Source of the DNA: Thalassobaculaceae bacterium
Lineage (GTDB): Bacteria; Pseudomonadota; Alphaproteobacteria; Thalassobaculales; Thalassobaculaceae
Direction of reading: 5' to 3'
NCBI GenBank assembly: GCA_029212785.1
Contig: JARGOG010000006.1
Span: 44,282 to 108,281, forward strand
Length of the DNA stretch: 64,000 bases
Positions 43,473 to 52,764 of this stretch are shown piece after piece; the stretch's first letter is position 1; every line of letters begins with the position of its first letter. Under the pieces are notes generated by a model. The model worked only from the letters and a program-made list of their open reading frames with translations. It had not been told where the DNA came from and ran no database searches. The position numbers and the translations under genes are program-made.

Positions 43473-44117
43473 GTGGCCGACATCTTCCGGGAAGTCGACG
43501 AGGAACTGCAGCAGGAGCGCGCCGCGACGCTGTGGAAGAAGTATGGCGGCTGGGTGATCGCGATCGCCGTCGGTATCGTGCTGGCGGTCGCGGGCAACGT
43601 ATTCTGGCGCGAGTATCAGGCGAATCAGCGGGCTGAACAGGCCACCGCCTATGCCAGTGCGTCGGCGCTGCTGGGCGAGAACAAGCCGCGCGAAGCGGCC
43701 GACGCCTTCGCCGCCCTGGCCGAGAGCGGCGACGACGGTTATGCCGCCGTGGCCCGCCTGAGCCGGGCCGCCGCGCTGGTCGAGGCCGAAGACATACCGG
43801 CCGCCGCCGACGCCTACATGGCGATCGCCGCCGACGCGTCCGTTCCCGAACCCTATGGCGACCTTGCCCGGCTGCACGGCGTGCGGCTGCGGATCGGCAC
43901 GGCCGATGCCGCCACCCTGCAGGGCGATCTGGCGCCGTTGCTGGTGTCCGGCAATCCCTGGCAGCCGCTTGCTCGCGAGGCCGAGGCGGCGATTGCGATC
44001 GAAGCCGGCGATACCGGGGCGGCGGTCGAGGCCCTGAAGCTGCTCGCCGACGACCCTGCCACGCCGGGCCGATTGCGCCAGCGTGCCAGCGAGCTTCTCC
44101 AGGCCCTGGGCGGGTGA
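43473..44117 (+). CDS. YfgM-like membrane-anchored tetratricopeptide protein
   Basis: This 214-residue protein has an N-terminal helix (GGWVIAIAVGIVLAVAGNVFW) that anchors it in the inner membrane with a periplasmic TPR-like domain. The N-terminal ADIFREVDEEL is typical of alphaproteobacterial YfgM-like proteins. Next to bamB, as here, YfgM-like proteins act in envelope protein folding with BamB and the SecYEG-associated chaperone network. The GTG start at 43473 has GGAGA 8 bases upstream; a GTG at 43458 is less likely. Confidence 0.82.
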   Translation: MADIFREVDEELQQERAATLWKKYGGWVIAIAVGIVLAVAGNVFWREYQANQRAEQATAYASASALLGENKPREAADAFAALAESGDDGYAAVARLSRAAALVEAEDIPAAADAYMAIAADASVPEPYGDLARLHGVRLRIGTADAATLQGDLAPLLVSGNPWQPLAREAEAAIAIEAGDTGAAVEALKLLADDPATPGRLRQRASELLQALGG

Positions 44118-44124
44118 GGCCAGC

Positions 44125-45462
44125 GTGATCGGCTTCAACGCCCGTTTTCCTCTCATCGCGTCCCTGACAGTCACCCTCGCGCTCGGCGCGTGCGGGGCCG
44201 GCGATTTCTTCGGCGAGGATGCGGAGATTCCGCTTCCGGGCGAGCGGATTGCCGTGCTGCAGATCGGCGAAGGCCTGAAGGCCGACCCGGATCTGGCCGA
44301 TATGCCGGTGGTTCTGCCGCGCCCCTATGTCAACGCGTACTGGTCACAACCCGGCGGCAATGCCGCCAAGGCGCTGGGCCATGTCGATGCCAACGATGCG
44401 CTGACCCAGGCTTGGTCGGTCTCGATCGGCAGCGGCGGCGACGACGAGGTCTCGCTGTTGACCCAGCCGCTGGTCGTCGGCGACACCATCCTGGTGCTCG
44501 ACAGCGAGGCGCATCTGCGCGCCCTGAATGCCGCCGATGGCAGCGAGCGCTGGCATCACGACCTGCGCCCGGACAACGAGGACGATGCGGTCTATCCGGG
44601 CGGGATCGTCGCCGATGCCGAGAACGTCTATGCGGCCACCGGCTTCGGCGAGGCGATCGCCTTCTCGATCGCGGATGGGGCCGAGCACTGGCGGGTGCGG
44701 TTGCCGGGCCCGGTCCGCGGTGCGCCGGCGATCGCCGACGGACGGCTGTTCGCGGTGACTCTGGAGAACCGGACGATCGCGCTGTCGACCACCGACGGCT
44801 CGCGGATCTGGGAACATCAGGGCATCACCGAGATCGCGTCCCTGCTCGGCGGCGCCGCGCCGGCGGTTCGGGGGTCGACGGTCCTGGTGCCGTACTCGTC
44901 CGGCCAGCTTTTCGCGCTCCGGGTCGAGACCGGCCGCGTGGTCTGGGTCGAGAACCTGTCGAGCCTGCGCGCGCTCGACGCGATCTCCCGGCTGTCGGAT
45001 ATCCGCGGTAACCCGGTGATCGACAACGATCTCGCCTTTGCCGTCAGCCATGCCGGCCGCATGGCGGCGATCGACATGCGCTCGGGCCGCCGGGTCTGGG
45101 AACGCGCGATCGGCAGCACGCATATGCCTTGGGTGGCCGGCGATTACGTCTTCGTCACCAGCCTGACCGGTGAAGTCGTCGCCCTGACTCGGCGGGATGG
45201 ACGGGTGCGCTGGGTGCACCGCCTGCCGCCGTTCGAGGATATGGAGGACGAGGAGGATCCGATCCAATATGCGGGACCGGTTCTGGTGGGTGACCGGCTG
45301 CTGATCGGATCGTCGGACGGCTTCGTCTATGCGATCTCGCCGTATTCCGGCAAGCTGTTGGGCCGAATCGAGGTCGGTGAGCCGATCTACGTCGCGCCCA
45401 TCGTTGCCGGCGGCACGGTCTACGTGCTCGACAACGACGCGCAACTCCGCGCGTACCGGTAG
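44125..45462 (+). CDS. bamB: BamB, outer-membrane assembly lipoprotein
   Basis: This 445-residue protein has a lipobox (LALGAC) and an eight-bladed beta-propeller made of PQQ-like repeats (for example GSERWHHDLRP, GSRIWEHQGI, GRRVWERAIG and GRVRWVHRLPP). As part of the BAM complex it helps insert beta-barrel proteins. The GTG at 44125 has GGTGAGG upstream, eight bases after the YfgM-like stop. BamB followed by Der is a widely conserved gene order. Confidence 0.93.
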   Translation: MIGFNARFPLIASLTVTLALGACGAGDFFGEDAEIPLPGERIAVLQIGEGLKADPDLADMPVVLPRPYVNAYWSQPGGNAAKALGHVDANDALTQAWSVSIGSGGDDEVSLLTQPLVVGDTILVLDSEAHLRALNAADGSERWHHDLRPDNEDDAVYPGGIVADAENVYAATGFGEAIAFSIADGAEHWRVRLPGPVRGAPAIADGRLFAVTLENRTIALSTTDGSRIWEHQGITEIASLLGGAAPAVRGSTVLVPYSSGQLFALRVETGRVVWVENLSSLRALDAISRLSDIRGNPVIDNDLAFAVSHAGRMAAIDMRSGRRVWERAIGSTHMPWVAGDYVFVTSLTGEVVALTRRDGRVRWVHRLPPFEDMEDEEDPIQYAGPVLVGDRLLIGSSDGFVYAISPYSGKLLGRIEVGEPIYVAPIVAGGTVYVLDNDAQLRAYR

Positions 45463-45471
45463 GGGACGGAC

Positions 45472-46911
45472 ATGGCGCTCAAGGTCGCCATCATCGGCCG
45501 ACCCAATGTCGGCAAATCGACGCTGTTCAACCGGCTGACGGGGACCAAGCACGCGCTGGTCGACGACACGCCCGGCGTGACCCGCGACCGGCGTGAAGGC
45601 GACGCGCGGATTGCCGACCTGAACTTCCGCATCGTCGACACCGCCGGCCTCGAGGACGCGCAGGACGACAGCCTGGAAGGGCGCATGCGCCGCCAGACGG
45701 AAGCGGCGGTCGAACAGGCCGACCGGGTCTTCATGATGATCGACGCCCGGGCCGGTGTTACGCCGCTGGACGCCCATTTCGCCGACTGGCTGCGCCGGGT
45801 GAAGGTGCCGGTCACCCTGCTCGCCAACAAATGCGAGGGGCGCGGGGGGATCGCGGGTCTCGCGGAAGCCTACAAGATGGGCCTTGGCGAGCCGATACCG
45901 ATTTCCGCCGAGCACGGCGAAGGCATGGGCGAGCTCTACGACATCATCCGGGCGCATATCGAGGCCGATCCCGTGCTGGCGGCCGAACTGGCGGCGGAAT
46001 ACGACGACGATCCGTTTCTCGAGGAAATCGGCGATGGCGTGGATCTCGACGAAGCGGAGCTCGAAGGCGACGAGATTGTGGTGGAGCGCGGGCCCAAGGG
46101 ACCGTTGAAGCTGGCCATCGTCGGTCGTCCCAACGTGGGCAAGTCGACCCTGGTCAACCGCCTGATCGGTGAGGATCGGCTGCTGACCGGCCCGGAGGCG
46201 GGCATCACCCGGGACGCCATCGAGGTGCCGTGGACCTACAAGGACCGGGAAATCCATCTGATCGATACCGCCGGGCTGCGCCGCAAGGCGAGGGTGGTCG
46301 AGAAGCTGGAGCGGATGTCGACCACCGACAGCATGCGGGCCGTGCGCTTCGCCCAAGTGGTGATGCTGGTGCTCGACGCCGATCAGATGCTGGAGAAGCA
46401 GGACCTCGCCATTGCCCGCACGGTGCTGGACCAGGGCCGCGCCCTGATCATCGCCGTGAACAAGTGGGATGCGGTCGCGGACAAGGCGGCTGCGGGAAAG
46501 CGTCTGCGCGACCGCCTGGACACGTCGCTCGCCCAGGTGCGCGGCATTCCCTGGATCCCGGTCTCGGCCCTGCGCGGCAGCAATTTGGACAAGCTGCTCG
46601 ACGCGGTTCTCGACATCTACGACATCTGGAACACCCGGGTCCCGACCAGCCGGCTCAACCGCTGGCTCGAGCGGATGGTCGAACTGCATCCGCCGCCGCT
46701 CTCCAAGGGCCGGCGCCTGCGCCTGCGCTATATGACCCAGGTCAAGGCGCGTCCGCCGACCTTCGCGGCCTTCGTCAGTCAGGCCGATGAGTTGCCGGAG
46801 AGCTACGTCCGCTACCTGATTGGCGGGCTGCGGGACGAATTCGGACTGGTCGGTGTGCCGATCCGGGTTAACCTGAGGAAGCGGCGCAACCCCTATGTGG
46901 ACGAGCGCTGA
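45472..46911 (+). CDS. der: Der (EngA), double GTPase for 50S ribosome assembly
   Basis: This 479-residue protein has two tandem GTPase domains, each with GRPNVGKST (residues 8-16 and near 220) and a DTAGL motif, then a KH-like C-terminal domain. The G4 motif is NKCEG in the first domain and NKWD in the second. Der is essential for large-subunit maturation. It starts nine bases after the bamB stop. Confidence 0.97.
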   Translation: MALKVAIIGRPNVGKSTLFNRLTGTKHALVDDTPGVTRDRREGDARIADLNFRIVDTAGLEDAQDDSLEGRMRRQTEAAVEQADRVFMMIDARAGVTPLDAHFADWLRRVKVPVTLLANKCEGRGGIAGLAEAYKMGLGEPIPISAEHGEGMGELYDIIRAHIEADPVLAAELAAEYDDDPFLEEIGDGVDLDEAELEGDEIVVERGPKGPLKLAIVGRPNVGKSTLVNRLIGEDRLLTGPEAGITRDAIEVPWTYKDREIHLIDTAGLRRKARVVEKLERMSTTDSMRAVRFAQVVMLVLDADQMLEKQDLAIARTVLDQGRALIIAVNKWDAVADKAAAGKRLRDRLDTSLAQVRGIPWIPVSALRGSNLDKLLDAVLDIYDIWNTRVPTSRLNRWLERMVELHPPPLSKGRRLRLRYMTQVKARPPTFAAFVSQADELPESYVRYLIGGLRDEFGLVGVPIRVNLRKRRNPYVDER

Positions 46912-46935
46912 CTCTCGAATTACCACGGAGCCGCC

Positions 46936-47262
46936 ATGCGAGGCCGCGGCAAGTCGAAGCTGGAAGCCAGGGTCTCGATCTCGGACCTCGCGCGCATGTA
47001 TGACAAGCGCAACGACGGCAAGCCGGCGACCCACCGCTACAAGAACGGCGACCTGCCGATCGGGCGCGGATCTCTCAACCGGAATTATACCGTCAGTCAG
47101 GGCGACACGCGCCTGACGCGGCTGAAGGCGCGGGCGTCCGGCATCCGCTACGCCCTGCAGACCGAAGCCATGGACCGCAGCAAGAAACGGGAACTGGAGC
47201 AGACGCTCAGGAACCTCGAGCTGGCGATCCGCGGCATGGAAGACACCCTGAAGAACGAGTGA
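46936..47262 (+). CDS. Hypothetical basic protein after der
   Basis: This 108-residue protein has a very basic N-terminal half (MRGRGKSKLEARVSISDL, KPATHRYKNGDLPIGRGS) and a charged coiled-coil-like C-terminus (SKKRELEQTLRNLELAIRGM). No family is recognised. CGGAG lies 6 bases before the start. The composition fits nucleic-acid or ribosome binding, and the position between der and a cupin gene suggests operon membership, but there is no direct evidence. Confidence 0.7.
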   Translation: MRGRGKSKLEARVSISDLARMYDKRNDGKPATHRYKNGDLPIGRGSLNRNYTVSQGDTRLTRLKARASGIRYALQTEAMDRSKKRELEQTLRNLELAIRGMEDTLKNE

Positions 47263-47266
47263 TGGC

Positions 47267-47797
47267 ATGAACGAAGGTATTCTCAGCCGGCTGATCGAGG
47301 ATTGCCGCGGTGCTACGGACGCATCGGACCCGATCGCGGCGGTGCGGGTGGCGCTGGGACGGGTCGTCGCGAATATCGAAGCCGCGCTGGCCGAGGTGCC
47401 GGCGTTCGAGGGCGAGGACCATGTGCTGCATCGCGAGCCGACGCTGTCGGTCTTCCTGGTGCGGCAGTCGCCGAATACCGCCGGTCCGCCGCATGACCAC
47501 GGCATGTCGGCGGTGATCGCCATGCTCGACGGCGTGGAGATTCACCGACATTACCGACGGGGCGCGGATGGGGTTGCGCTTGACCGGGAGCAGACGCTCG
47601 CGCCGGGCGAACTCCTCGCGCTGACCCCAAGCGATGTGCACGCGATCGCCAATCCGGACGGCACCTCGTCGATCGGGGTGCATGTCTATCTGGGAGATAT
47701 CGTTGGTAATGAACGCACGCTCTGGGACCCGCAATCGGGGGCCGCGATGGCGTTCACAGTGCAGGATTATGAACGGATGGTGACGCCCTACCATTGA
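47267..47797 (+). CDS. Cupin-fold cysteine-dioxygenase-like protein
   Basis: This 176-residue protein has the metal-site pattern PPHDHGMSAVIAMLDGVEIHRHY followed by SDVHAIANPDG and GVHVYLGD: the first two His and a later His of a cysteine-dioxygenase-like cupin. Such COG5553-type proteins are often iron thiol dioxygenases or uncharacterised homologues. It starts four bases after the previous stop. Substrate is unproven. Confidence 0.8.
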   Translation: MNEGILSRLIEDCRGATDASDPIAAVRVALGRVVANIEAALAEVPAFEGEDHVLHREPTLSVFLVRQSPNTAGPPHDHGMSAVIAMLDGVEIHRHYRRGADGVALDREQTLAPGELLALTPSDVHAIANPDGTSSIGVHVYLGDIVGNERTLWDPQSGAAMAFTVQDYERMVTPYH

Positions 47798-48006
47798 GCG
47801 CTCACCGTCGCTACCGAGGCGGTTCTGGCCCGGTTTCGGGCGGCGGGACGGCGACGCGTAGTCTCAGGACGCTTGAGCCGATCCGGCTTTCGGTGGCGTG
47901 TTGAATTTGGGCGGAGACCGTCGTCCGACGGCGCTATCCGCTGTACAGATCCGCTCCCGATGTTTGATCATTCGTTAAGCGATCGCCGATAGATCCGACG
48001 CAATGC

Positions 48007-48024
48007 CCGACGACAGGTCGTCGG
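48007..48024. promoter_or_regulatory. Palindrome upstream of the histidine kinase gene
   Basis: CCGACGAC and GTCGTCGG are perfectly complementary with two bases between, 35 bases before the ATG of the kinase gene. It could be an operator or an mRNA hairpin that limits translation; there is no T-run. Confidence 0.4.
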
Positions 48025-48058
48025 AGTGCCTGTACGACCCTGATGGGCAGACGGTCTC

Positions 48059-50428
48059 ATGCAACTGAAGTGGTTGGTCATTTTCGTTGTTGTCGGCGTC
48101 CAGATGCTGACCGCCGGTATTGTGGCCGTCACTACCTGGGCGGTCGTGACCGACTCCGTCGACGGCAATGTCGCGCGGACCACCCATGCGGTCGCGGAGA
48201 CGGTCCGGCTGCGCTACGAACAGTTCGTCGATCCTGCCACGGACGCCGTCGATCTGGCGCAGTTCGTGCTGCAGCGCCACGGGCCGGTCGACGTGTCGCT
48301 GAAGACGTTCGAGCGGTTCCTGTTCGATCAACTCGGGACGCATCCAGTGGTGGACGCGCTTTATCTGGGCCGATCTTCCGGTGAGTTCCTCATGGTCAAG
48401 CGGGTCCGTGCGCCGGGGCCGCCGACCTTTCTGACCAAACATATCCGCATCCGCGACGGTACCAGGAGCGTGGAGTTCCGGCTGCGGGACCGTCAGTTCG
48501 AACCGGTGCGACGCTGGCGCGACGATGACGATCCGTTCGACCCGCGCACCCGCCCCTGGTACCGCGCCGCGCGCGAACAGGCGGAGGGCGACGTCCAGCG
48601 GTGGACGGAGCCCTATGTCTTCTTCACCTCCGGCGCCCCCGGGGTGAGCACCGCCAATGCCTTGATCGGCACGTCGCCCGAAAATTGGGGGGCGGTGTCG
48701 GTCGACATCGAAACGGGATCGTTCTCCCAGTTCCTGTCGACCCTGACATTGCCGGGCGGGGGCGAGGCTTTCATCGCCGACTGGCGAGGAGAGGTGATCG
48801 CCCTGCCGTCCAAGATCGGCGAAGCGGGGGCTGCGCTTTTCGCGCAACGTGAGGTCGACGGCCGGCCGGCCATACTGTCTGCCCTGATCGACGCCCATCC
48901 CGGTATTCTTCAGGCCACGCGGCGCGGAACCGTGCTGCGCGACGTTGTCGTCGGTGGACGGTCCTTCATCGTCCAGCTTCTCGGCTTCGAGGATGTTGGC
49001 ATGCCGTGGAGCATTGTCGTTGCCGTCCCGGAGGATGCGGTCTTCGGGTGGATCTACCGTCTGCGCGACGTGATTGTCGCCGTCTGCCTCGGCTCCGGTG
49101 CGCTAGCGGTGCTGGCCCTGATGGCGTTCTGGGAGCGCGCGATCGAACGTCCGATGCGGACCATCTCCGACCGCCTGGCGCGGGTTGCCGCTGGCGGGAA
49201 TGCCGTCGACGCGCCGGTCGCCGCTCCGCAGGAGATGCGCCGGATCGACGAAGCCGTGATCACCGCCGCCCGGATGATCGGCGACCGCGAGGCCGCGCGT
49301 GCCCTGCTGATCGATCGGCTCACGGAACTGGTCGAGGCGATGGAGCAGGCGCCGGTCGGGATCGCGATCATGGAGACCGACCGGCGGCTGACCTTTGCGA
49401 ACCGGGCGGCCCGCAGGGCCCTGTCGGTTCCGCAGGGTGAGGATGTTCGTCTCGATGCCGGCGCGCTCGGCATGACCGCCGGCGAGTTCGCGGCAAAGAT
49501 CGACCGTGTCGCCGATGGCCGCACCGTGCGGAGCGACGCGGTTCTGCCGTGGCCGGGCGGCGGGACGGTGGAGTACGGCGTGGTCATATCGCCGCTCGTC
49601 GAAGGCGAGGGCGCGCGGCTGGTCGTGGTCCTTGAGGATGTGACCGCCGCCAAGGAACTTGAGGCGGGGCTGGTTCAGGCCCGCGAGGCGGCGGAACGCA
49701 GTGACCAGGCGAAGACCTTGTTCCTCGCGCAGATGAGCCACGAGTTCCGCACGCCGCTGAACGCGATCGTCGGATTCTCCCAGCTTCTGGGCTCCGGCGG
49801 GATCGCGTTGGACAAGGTCGGGGAGTATGTCGGCCACATCCACGAAAGCGCGACCGTGCTGCTGACGATGATCGAGCGGATCCTGGAATATGCGCGCTAC
49901 GAAAGCGGTGTCGCCGGGCGGGCGCCGCGGCCGACCGACGTCAAGCAGTCTCTGGAGGCTGCCGTCGCGGCGGTCGGTCCGATTGCCGCGTCGGCCGGCG
50001 TGACGGTTGAGCTGGAAGTCCATGGCCCGCTGGAGCCGGTTGCCGGCGACCCGGCGCTGCTGTCCCGCGCCTTCGAGCAGTTGCTGTCCAACGGCATCAA
50101 ATTCTCGAAACCCGGGACGGTCGTCTCCGTCGCGGCCGCACCACGTCAGGGTGGGGAGCCGCGCTGCGTGACCGTGGGCATCGTAGACCGCGGCAGCGGT
50201 ATCAACGTCGCCGACCTCTCACGGGTGTTCGAGCCGTTCTGGAAGGGGGCGTCGCATCTGCGCACCAATTCGGACGGCCCGGGCCTGGGCCTGGCGATCG
50301 CGCGGCGGATCATCAACGGGTTCGGCGGTCAGATCGAGGTCGATAGCGCCCCCAGGCAGGGCACGCGCGTGGTGGCGACGCTGCCCGTATTCTCCGGGCT
50401 CGGCAAGGAACGCTCCAACGACAACTGA
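48059..50428 (+). CDS. Membrane sensor histidine kinase with periplasmic Cache-like sensor and PAS domain
   Basis: This 789-residue protein has an N-terminal helix (residues 5-27), a periplasmic double-Cache-like sensor (about 30-335), a second helix (about 340-362), a HAMP-like linker, a PAS domain (about 430-550), a HisKA domain with MSHEFRTPLNAI (His561) and an HATPase domain with DRGSGI and GLGLAIARRI. There is no receiver domain in the protein and no response-regulator gene nearby, so the partner is elsewhere. Cache sensors usually bind amino acids, carboxylates or amines. The ribosome site is weak. Confidence 0.9.
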   Translation: MQLKWLVIFVVVGVQMLTAGIVAVTTWAVVTDSVDGNVARTTHAVAETVRLRYEQFVDPATDAVDLAQFVLQRHGPVDVSLKTFERFLFDQLGTHPVVDALYLGRSSGEFLMVKRVRAPGPPTFLTKHIRIRDGTRSVEFRLRDRQFEPVRRWRDDDDPFDPRTRPWYRAAREQAEGDVQRWTEPYVFFTSGAPGVSTANALIGTSPENWGAVSVDIETGSFSQFLSTLTLPGGGEAFIADWRGEVIALPSKIGEAGAALFAQREVDGRPAILSALIDAHPGILQATRRGTVLRDVVVGGRSFIVQLLGFEDVGMPWSIVVAVPEDAVFGWIYRLRDVIVAVCLGSGALAVLALMAFWERAIERPMRTISDRLARVAAGGNAVDAPVAAPQEMRRIDEAVITAARMIGDREAARALLIDRLTELVEAMEQAPVGIAIMETDRRLTFANRAARRALSVPQGEDVRLDAGALGMTAGEFAAKIDRVADGRTVRSDAVLPWPGGGTVEYGVVISPLVEGEGARLVVVLEDVTAAKELEAGLVQAREAAERSDQAKTLFLAQMSHEFRTPLNAIVGFSQLLGSGGIALDKVGEYVGHIHESATVLLTMIERILEYARYESGVAGRAPRPTDVKQSLEAAVAAVGPIAASAGVTVELEVHGPLEPVAGDPALLSRAFEQLLSNGIKFSKPGTVVSVAAAPRQGGEPRCVTVGIVDRGSGINVADLSRVFEPFWKGASHLRTNSDGPGLGLAIARRIINGFGGQIEVDSAPRQGTRVVATLPVFSGLGKERSNDN

Positions 50429-50477
50429 CTTGGGCACCCGGCGGGACCGGCTTCGCGACGGCCTGCCGCGACTTGGA

Positions 50478-51188
50478 TCAGCCCTGGGCGTCGATCCGTT
50501 CGCCATGGGCGACACAGGCCGGCGACGCGAGGTCGAGAAACGCCGGTGCGATATCCTCCGGCGTCTTCAGGGTCATCGGATCTTCGCCCGGGAAAGCGGT
50601 TGCCCGCATCGCGGTCCGCGTTCCGCCCGGGTTCAGCAGGTTGACGCGCAGGTTGGTACGCCGGGTTTCGCCGGCATAGGCGCGGACCATGGCCTCGAGT
50701 GCCGCCTTCGATACCGCATAGGCGCCCCAGTTCGGGCGCTCGCCGACGGCGGCTCCGGAGGTCACGAAGATGGCCCGACCGGCATCCGACTGGCGCAGCA
50801 AGGGATCGAGGCTGCGCACCAGACGCTGGCACGAGGTCAGGTTGACCGCCATTACATCGTCCCAGAGTTTGGGATCGTAGTGGGCGATCGGGCTCAGCAC
50901 GCCGAGGACGCCGTGGTTGGCGACCAGCACGTCGAGCTTGCCCCAGCGCTCGTAGATCGACGCACCAAGGCGGTTGATCGCATCGAATTCGGTGATGTCG
51001 AGGGGCACCAGCGTCGCTTCGCCGCCGGCGGCCCGGACGCGGTCGTCGGTCTCCTCGAGCCCTCCGACGGTCCGTGCGGCCAGGATCAGGTGCGCACCCT
51101 CGCGGGCGAAAGCCTCGGCGACGGCGGCGCCAATACCACGGGACGCGCCGGTGATGAGCGCGACACGCCCTTCGAGAATGCCAGTCAT
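50478..51188 (-). CDS. SDR-family oxidoreductase next to purF
   Basis: This 236-residue short-chain dehydrogenase has the cofactor motif TGASRGIG, ANHG in place of NNAG, and catalytic Ser (VTSGAAVG) and Tyr-Lys (YAVSKAAL). It follows purF by seven bases, as in many alphaproteobacteria. The start at 51188 has GAGGA at 5-6 bases. The substrate is unknown. Confidence 0.88.
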   Translation of the reverse strand: MTGILEGRVALITGASRGIGAAVAEAFAREGAHLILAARTVGGLEETDDRVRAAGGEATLVPLDITEFDAINRLGASIYERWGKLDVLVANHGVLGVLSPIAHYDPKLWDDVMAVNLTSCQRLVRSLDPLLRQSDAGRAIFVTSGAAVGERPNWGAYAVSKAALEAMVRAYAGETRRTNLRVNLLNPGGTRTAMRATAFPGEDPMTLKTPEDIAPAFLDLASPACVAHGERIDAQG

Positions 51189-51195
51189 CAAGTCC

Positions 51196-52656
51196 TCAGG
51201 AGGCTTCGGCGAGCAGGGAGAGCTGACGAGTCCGGCCACCGGAGTAGTCGGTCAGCGCAATCGGATAGTCGCCGGTGAAGCAGGCGTCGCAGAACTGCGG
51301 CGCATCATTGTTGCGCTGAGCCTCGCCCATCGCCCGATACAGGCCGTCGATGGAGATGAACGCGAGGCTGTCGACGCCGATCTTCTTGGCCATCTCATCG
51401 ACCGTCATCTGGGCCGCCAGCAGTTTCTCGCGTTCCGGCGTGTCGACGCCGTAGAAGCAGGAATGGGTGGTCGGCGGACTGGCGATGCGCATGTGCACCT
51501 CAGTGGCCCCCGCCTGGCGCACCATCTCGACGATCTTGGTCGAGGTGGTGCCGCGCACGATGGAATCGTCGACCAGGATGACCCGCTTGCCCTGGAGCTG
51601 GCCGCGATTGGCGTTGTGCTTCAGCTTGACCCCCAGATGGCGAACCTCGTCGGTCGGCTGGATAAAGGTCCGTCCGACATAGTGATTTCGGATGATGCCG
51701 AGTTCGAACGGCAGGCCCGAGGCCTCGGCATAGCCGATCGCCGCCGGCACGCCGGAATCCGGGACGGGCACCACCACGTCCGCATCGACGCCGCTCTCCT
51801 TGGCGAGTTCGGCACCGATCGCCTTGCGGGCGGCGTAGACGCTGTGCCCCTCGACCATGCTGTCGGGGCGGGCGAAGTAGATGTACTCGAAGATGCAGAA
51901 CCGGCTCTGGCGCGGCCGGAACGGGAAGAACGAGCGAACGCCCTTGGCGTCGATCACCACCAGTTCGCCCGGATTGATGTCGCGCACGAACTCGGCGCCG
52001 ATGATGTCCAGACCGCAAGTCTCGGAGCACAGGATAAACGCGTCACCGATCTTGCCGAGCACCAGTGGGCGCACGCCGTACGGGTCGCGCAGGCCGATCA
52101 GCGTGTCCTTGCTCATGCAGATCAGGGCATAGCCGCCCTCGACCTGATTCACCGCCTCGACCAGGCGGTCGACGACCGACGACCGGCGCGAGCGGGCGAT
52201 CAGATGGACGATCACCTCGGTGTCCATGGTCGACTGGAAGATCGAGCCCTGGCGCACCAGTCCTTCGCGGACGTGCAGGGCGTTGGTCAGGTTGCCGTTG
52301 TGGCACAGCGCGAAGCCGCCGAACTCCAGATCCGCGAACAGCGGCTGCACGTTGCGCAGCGCCGTCTCCCCGGTGGTGGAGTATCGGGTATGGCCGATCG
52401 CGGCATGGCCGACCAACTGGTCCATAACCTCGAGATTGTCCTCACCGAAATTCTCGCCCACATGGCCGAGGCCGCGATGGGAGTTGAACGTCGTCCCGTC
52501 GGTGGCGACGATCCCGGCCGCCTCCTGGCCGCGATGCTGCAGCGCGTGGAGGCCGAGGGCGGTGTGCGCGGCGGCGTCGGTCGTGCCGAAGATGCCGTAG
52601 ATCGCGCACTCTTCGTGCAGATGATCGTCGTCGTAAGGAGAGGTCGTGAGCGTCAT
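51196..52656 (-). CDS. purF: Amidophosphoribosyltransferase
   Basis: This 486-residue enzyme makes the first committed step of purine synthesis, forming phosphoribosylamine from PRPP. It has a 16-residue propeptide before the nucleophile Cys17 (HEECAIYGIFG), the PRPP motif VILVDDSIVRGTTS and the cysteines CSETC, CFYGVDTP and CDACFTGDYP that suggest an iron-sulfur form like the Bacillus enzyme. The start at 52656 was chosen by family N-terminus. A hairpin before it overlaps the end of cvpA. Confidence 0.95.
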   Translation of the reverse strand: MTLTTSPYDDDHLHEECAIYGIFGTTDAAAHTALGLHALQHRGQEAAGIVATDGTTFNSHRGLGHVGENFGEDNLEVMDQLVGHAAIGHTRYSTTGETALRNVQPLFADLEFGGFALCHNGNLTNALHVREGLVRQGSIFQSTMDTEVIVHLIARSRRSSVVDRLVEAVNQVEGGYALICMSKDTLIGLRDPYGVRPLVLGKIGDAFILCSETCGLDIIGAEFVRDINPGELVVIDAKGVRSFFPFRPRQSRFCIFEYIYFARPDSMVEGHSVYAARKAIGAELAKESGVDADVVVPVPDSGVPAAIGYAEASGLPFELGIIRNHYVGRTFIQPTDEVRHLGVKLKHNANRGQLQGKRVILVDDSIVRGTTSTKIVEMVRQAGATEVHMRIASPPTTHSCFYGVDTPEREKLLAAQMTVDEMAKKIGVDSLAFISIDGLYRAMGEAQRNNDAPQFCDACFTGDYPIALTDYSGGRTRQLSLLAEAS

Positions 52657-52743
52657 GCGCGGGTCCGGTCCTCGGTCGAGGTGGAGAGATGGTCGGAACG
52701 GCTTCTGGCCGGCCCGATCAGCGGCAGCCCTCCAAAACGAAAT

Positions 52744-52764
52744 AGCACCCACCTATTGGGTGCT
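52744..52764 (-). terminator. Hairpin overlapping the cvpA stop, upstream of purF
   Basis: AGCACCC and GGGTGCT form a perfect 7-base-pair stem whose loop contains the cvpA stop codon. On the minus strand it is followed by ATTTCGTTTT, giving an intrinsic-terminator shape 90 bases before the purF start. It may lower or regulate purF read-through. Confidence 0.6.

Noticed and set aside
44344..47523. 1059-residue minus-strand frame opposite bamB and der
   Set aside because: Antisense shadow: the plus strand encodes BamB repeats and both Der GTPase domains with intact motifs.
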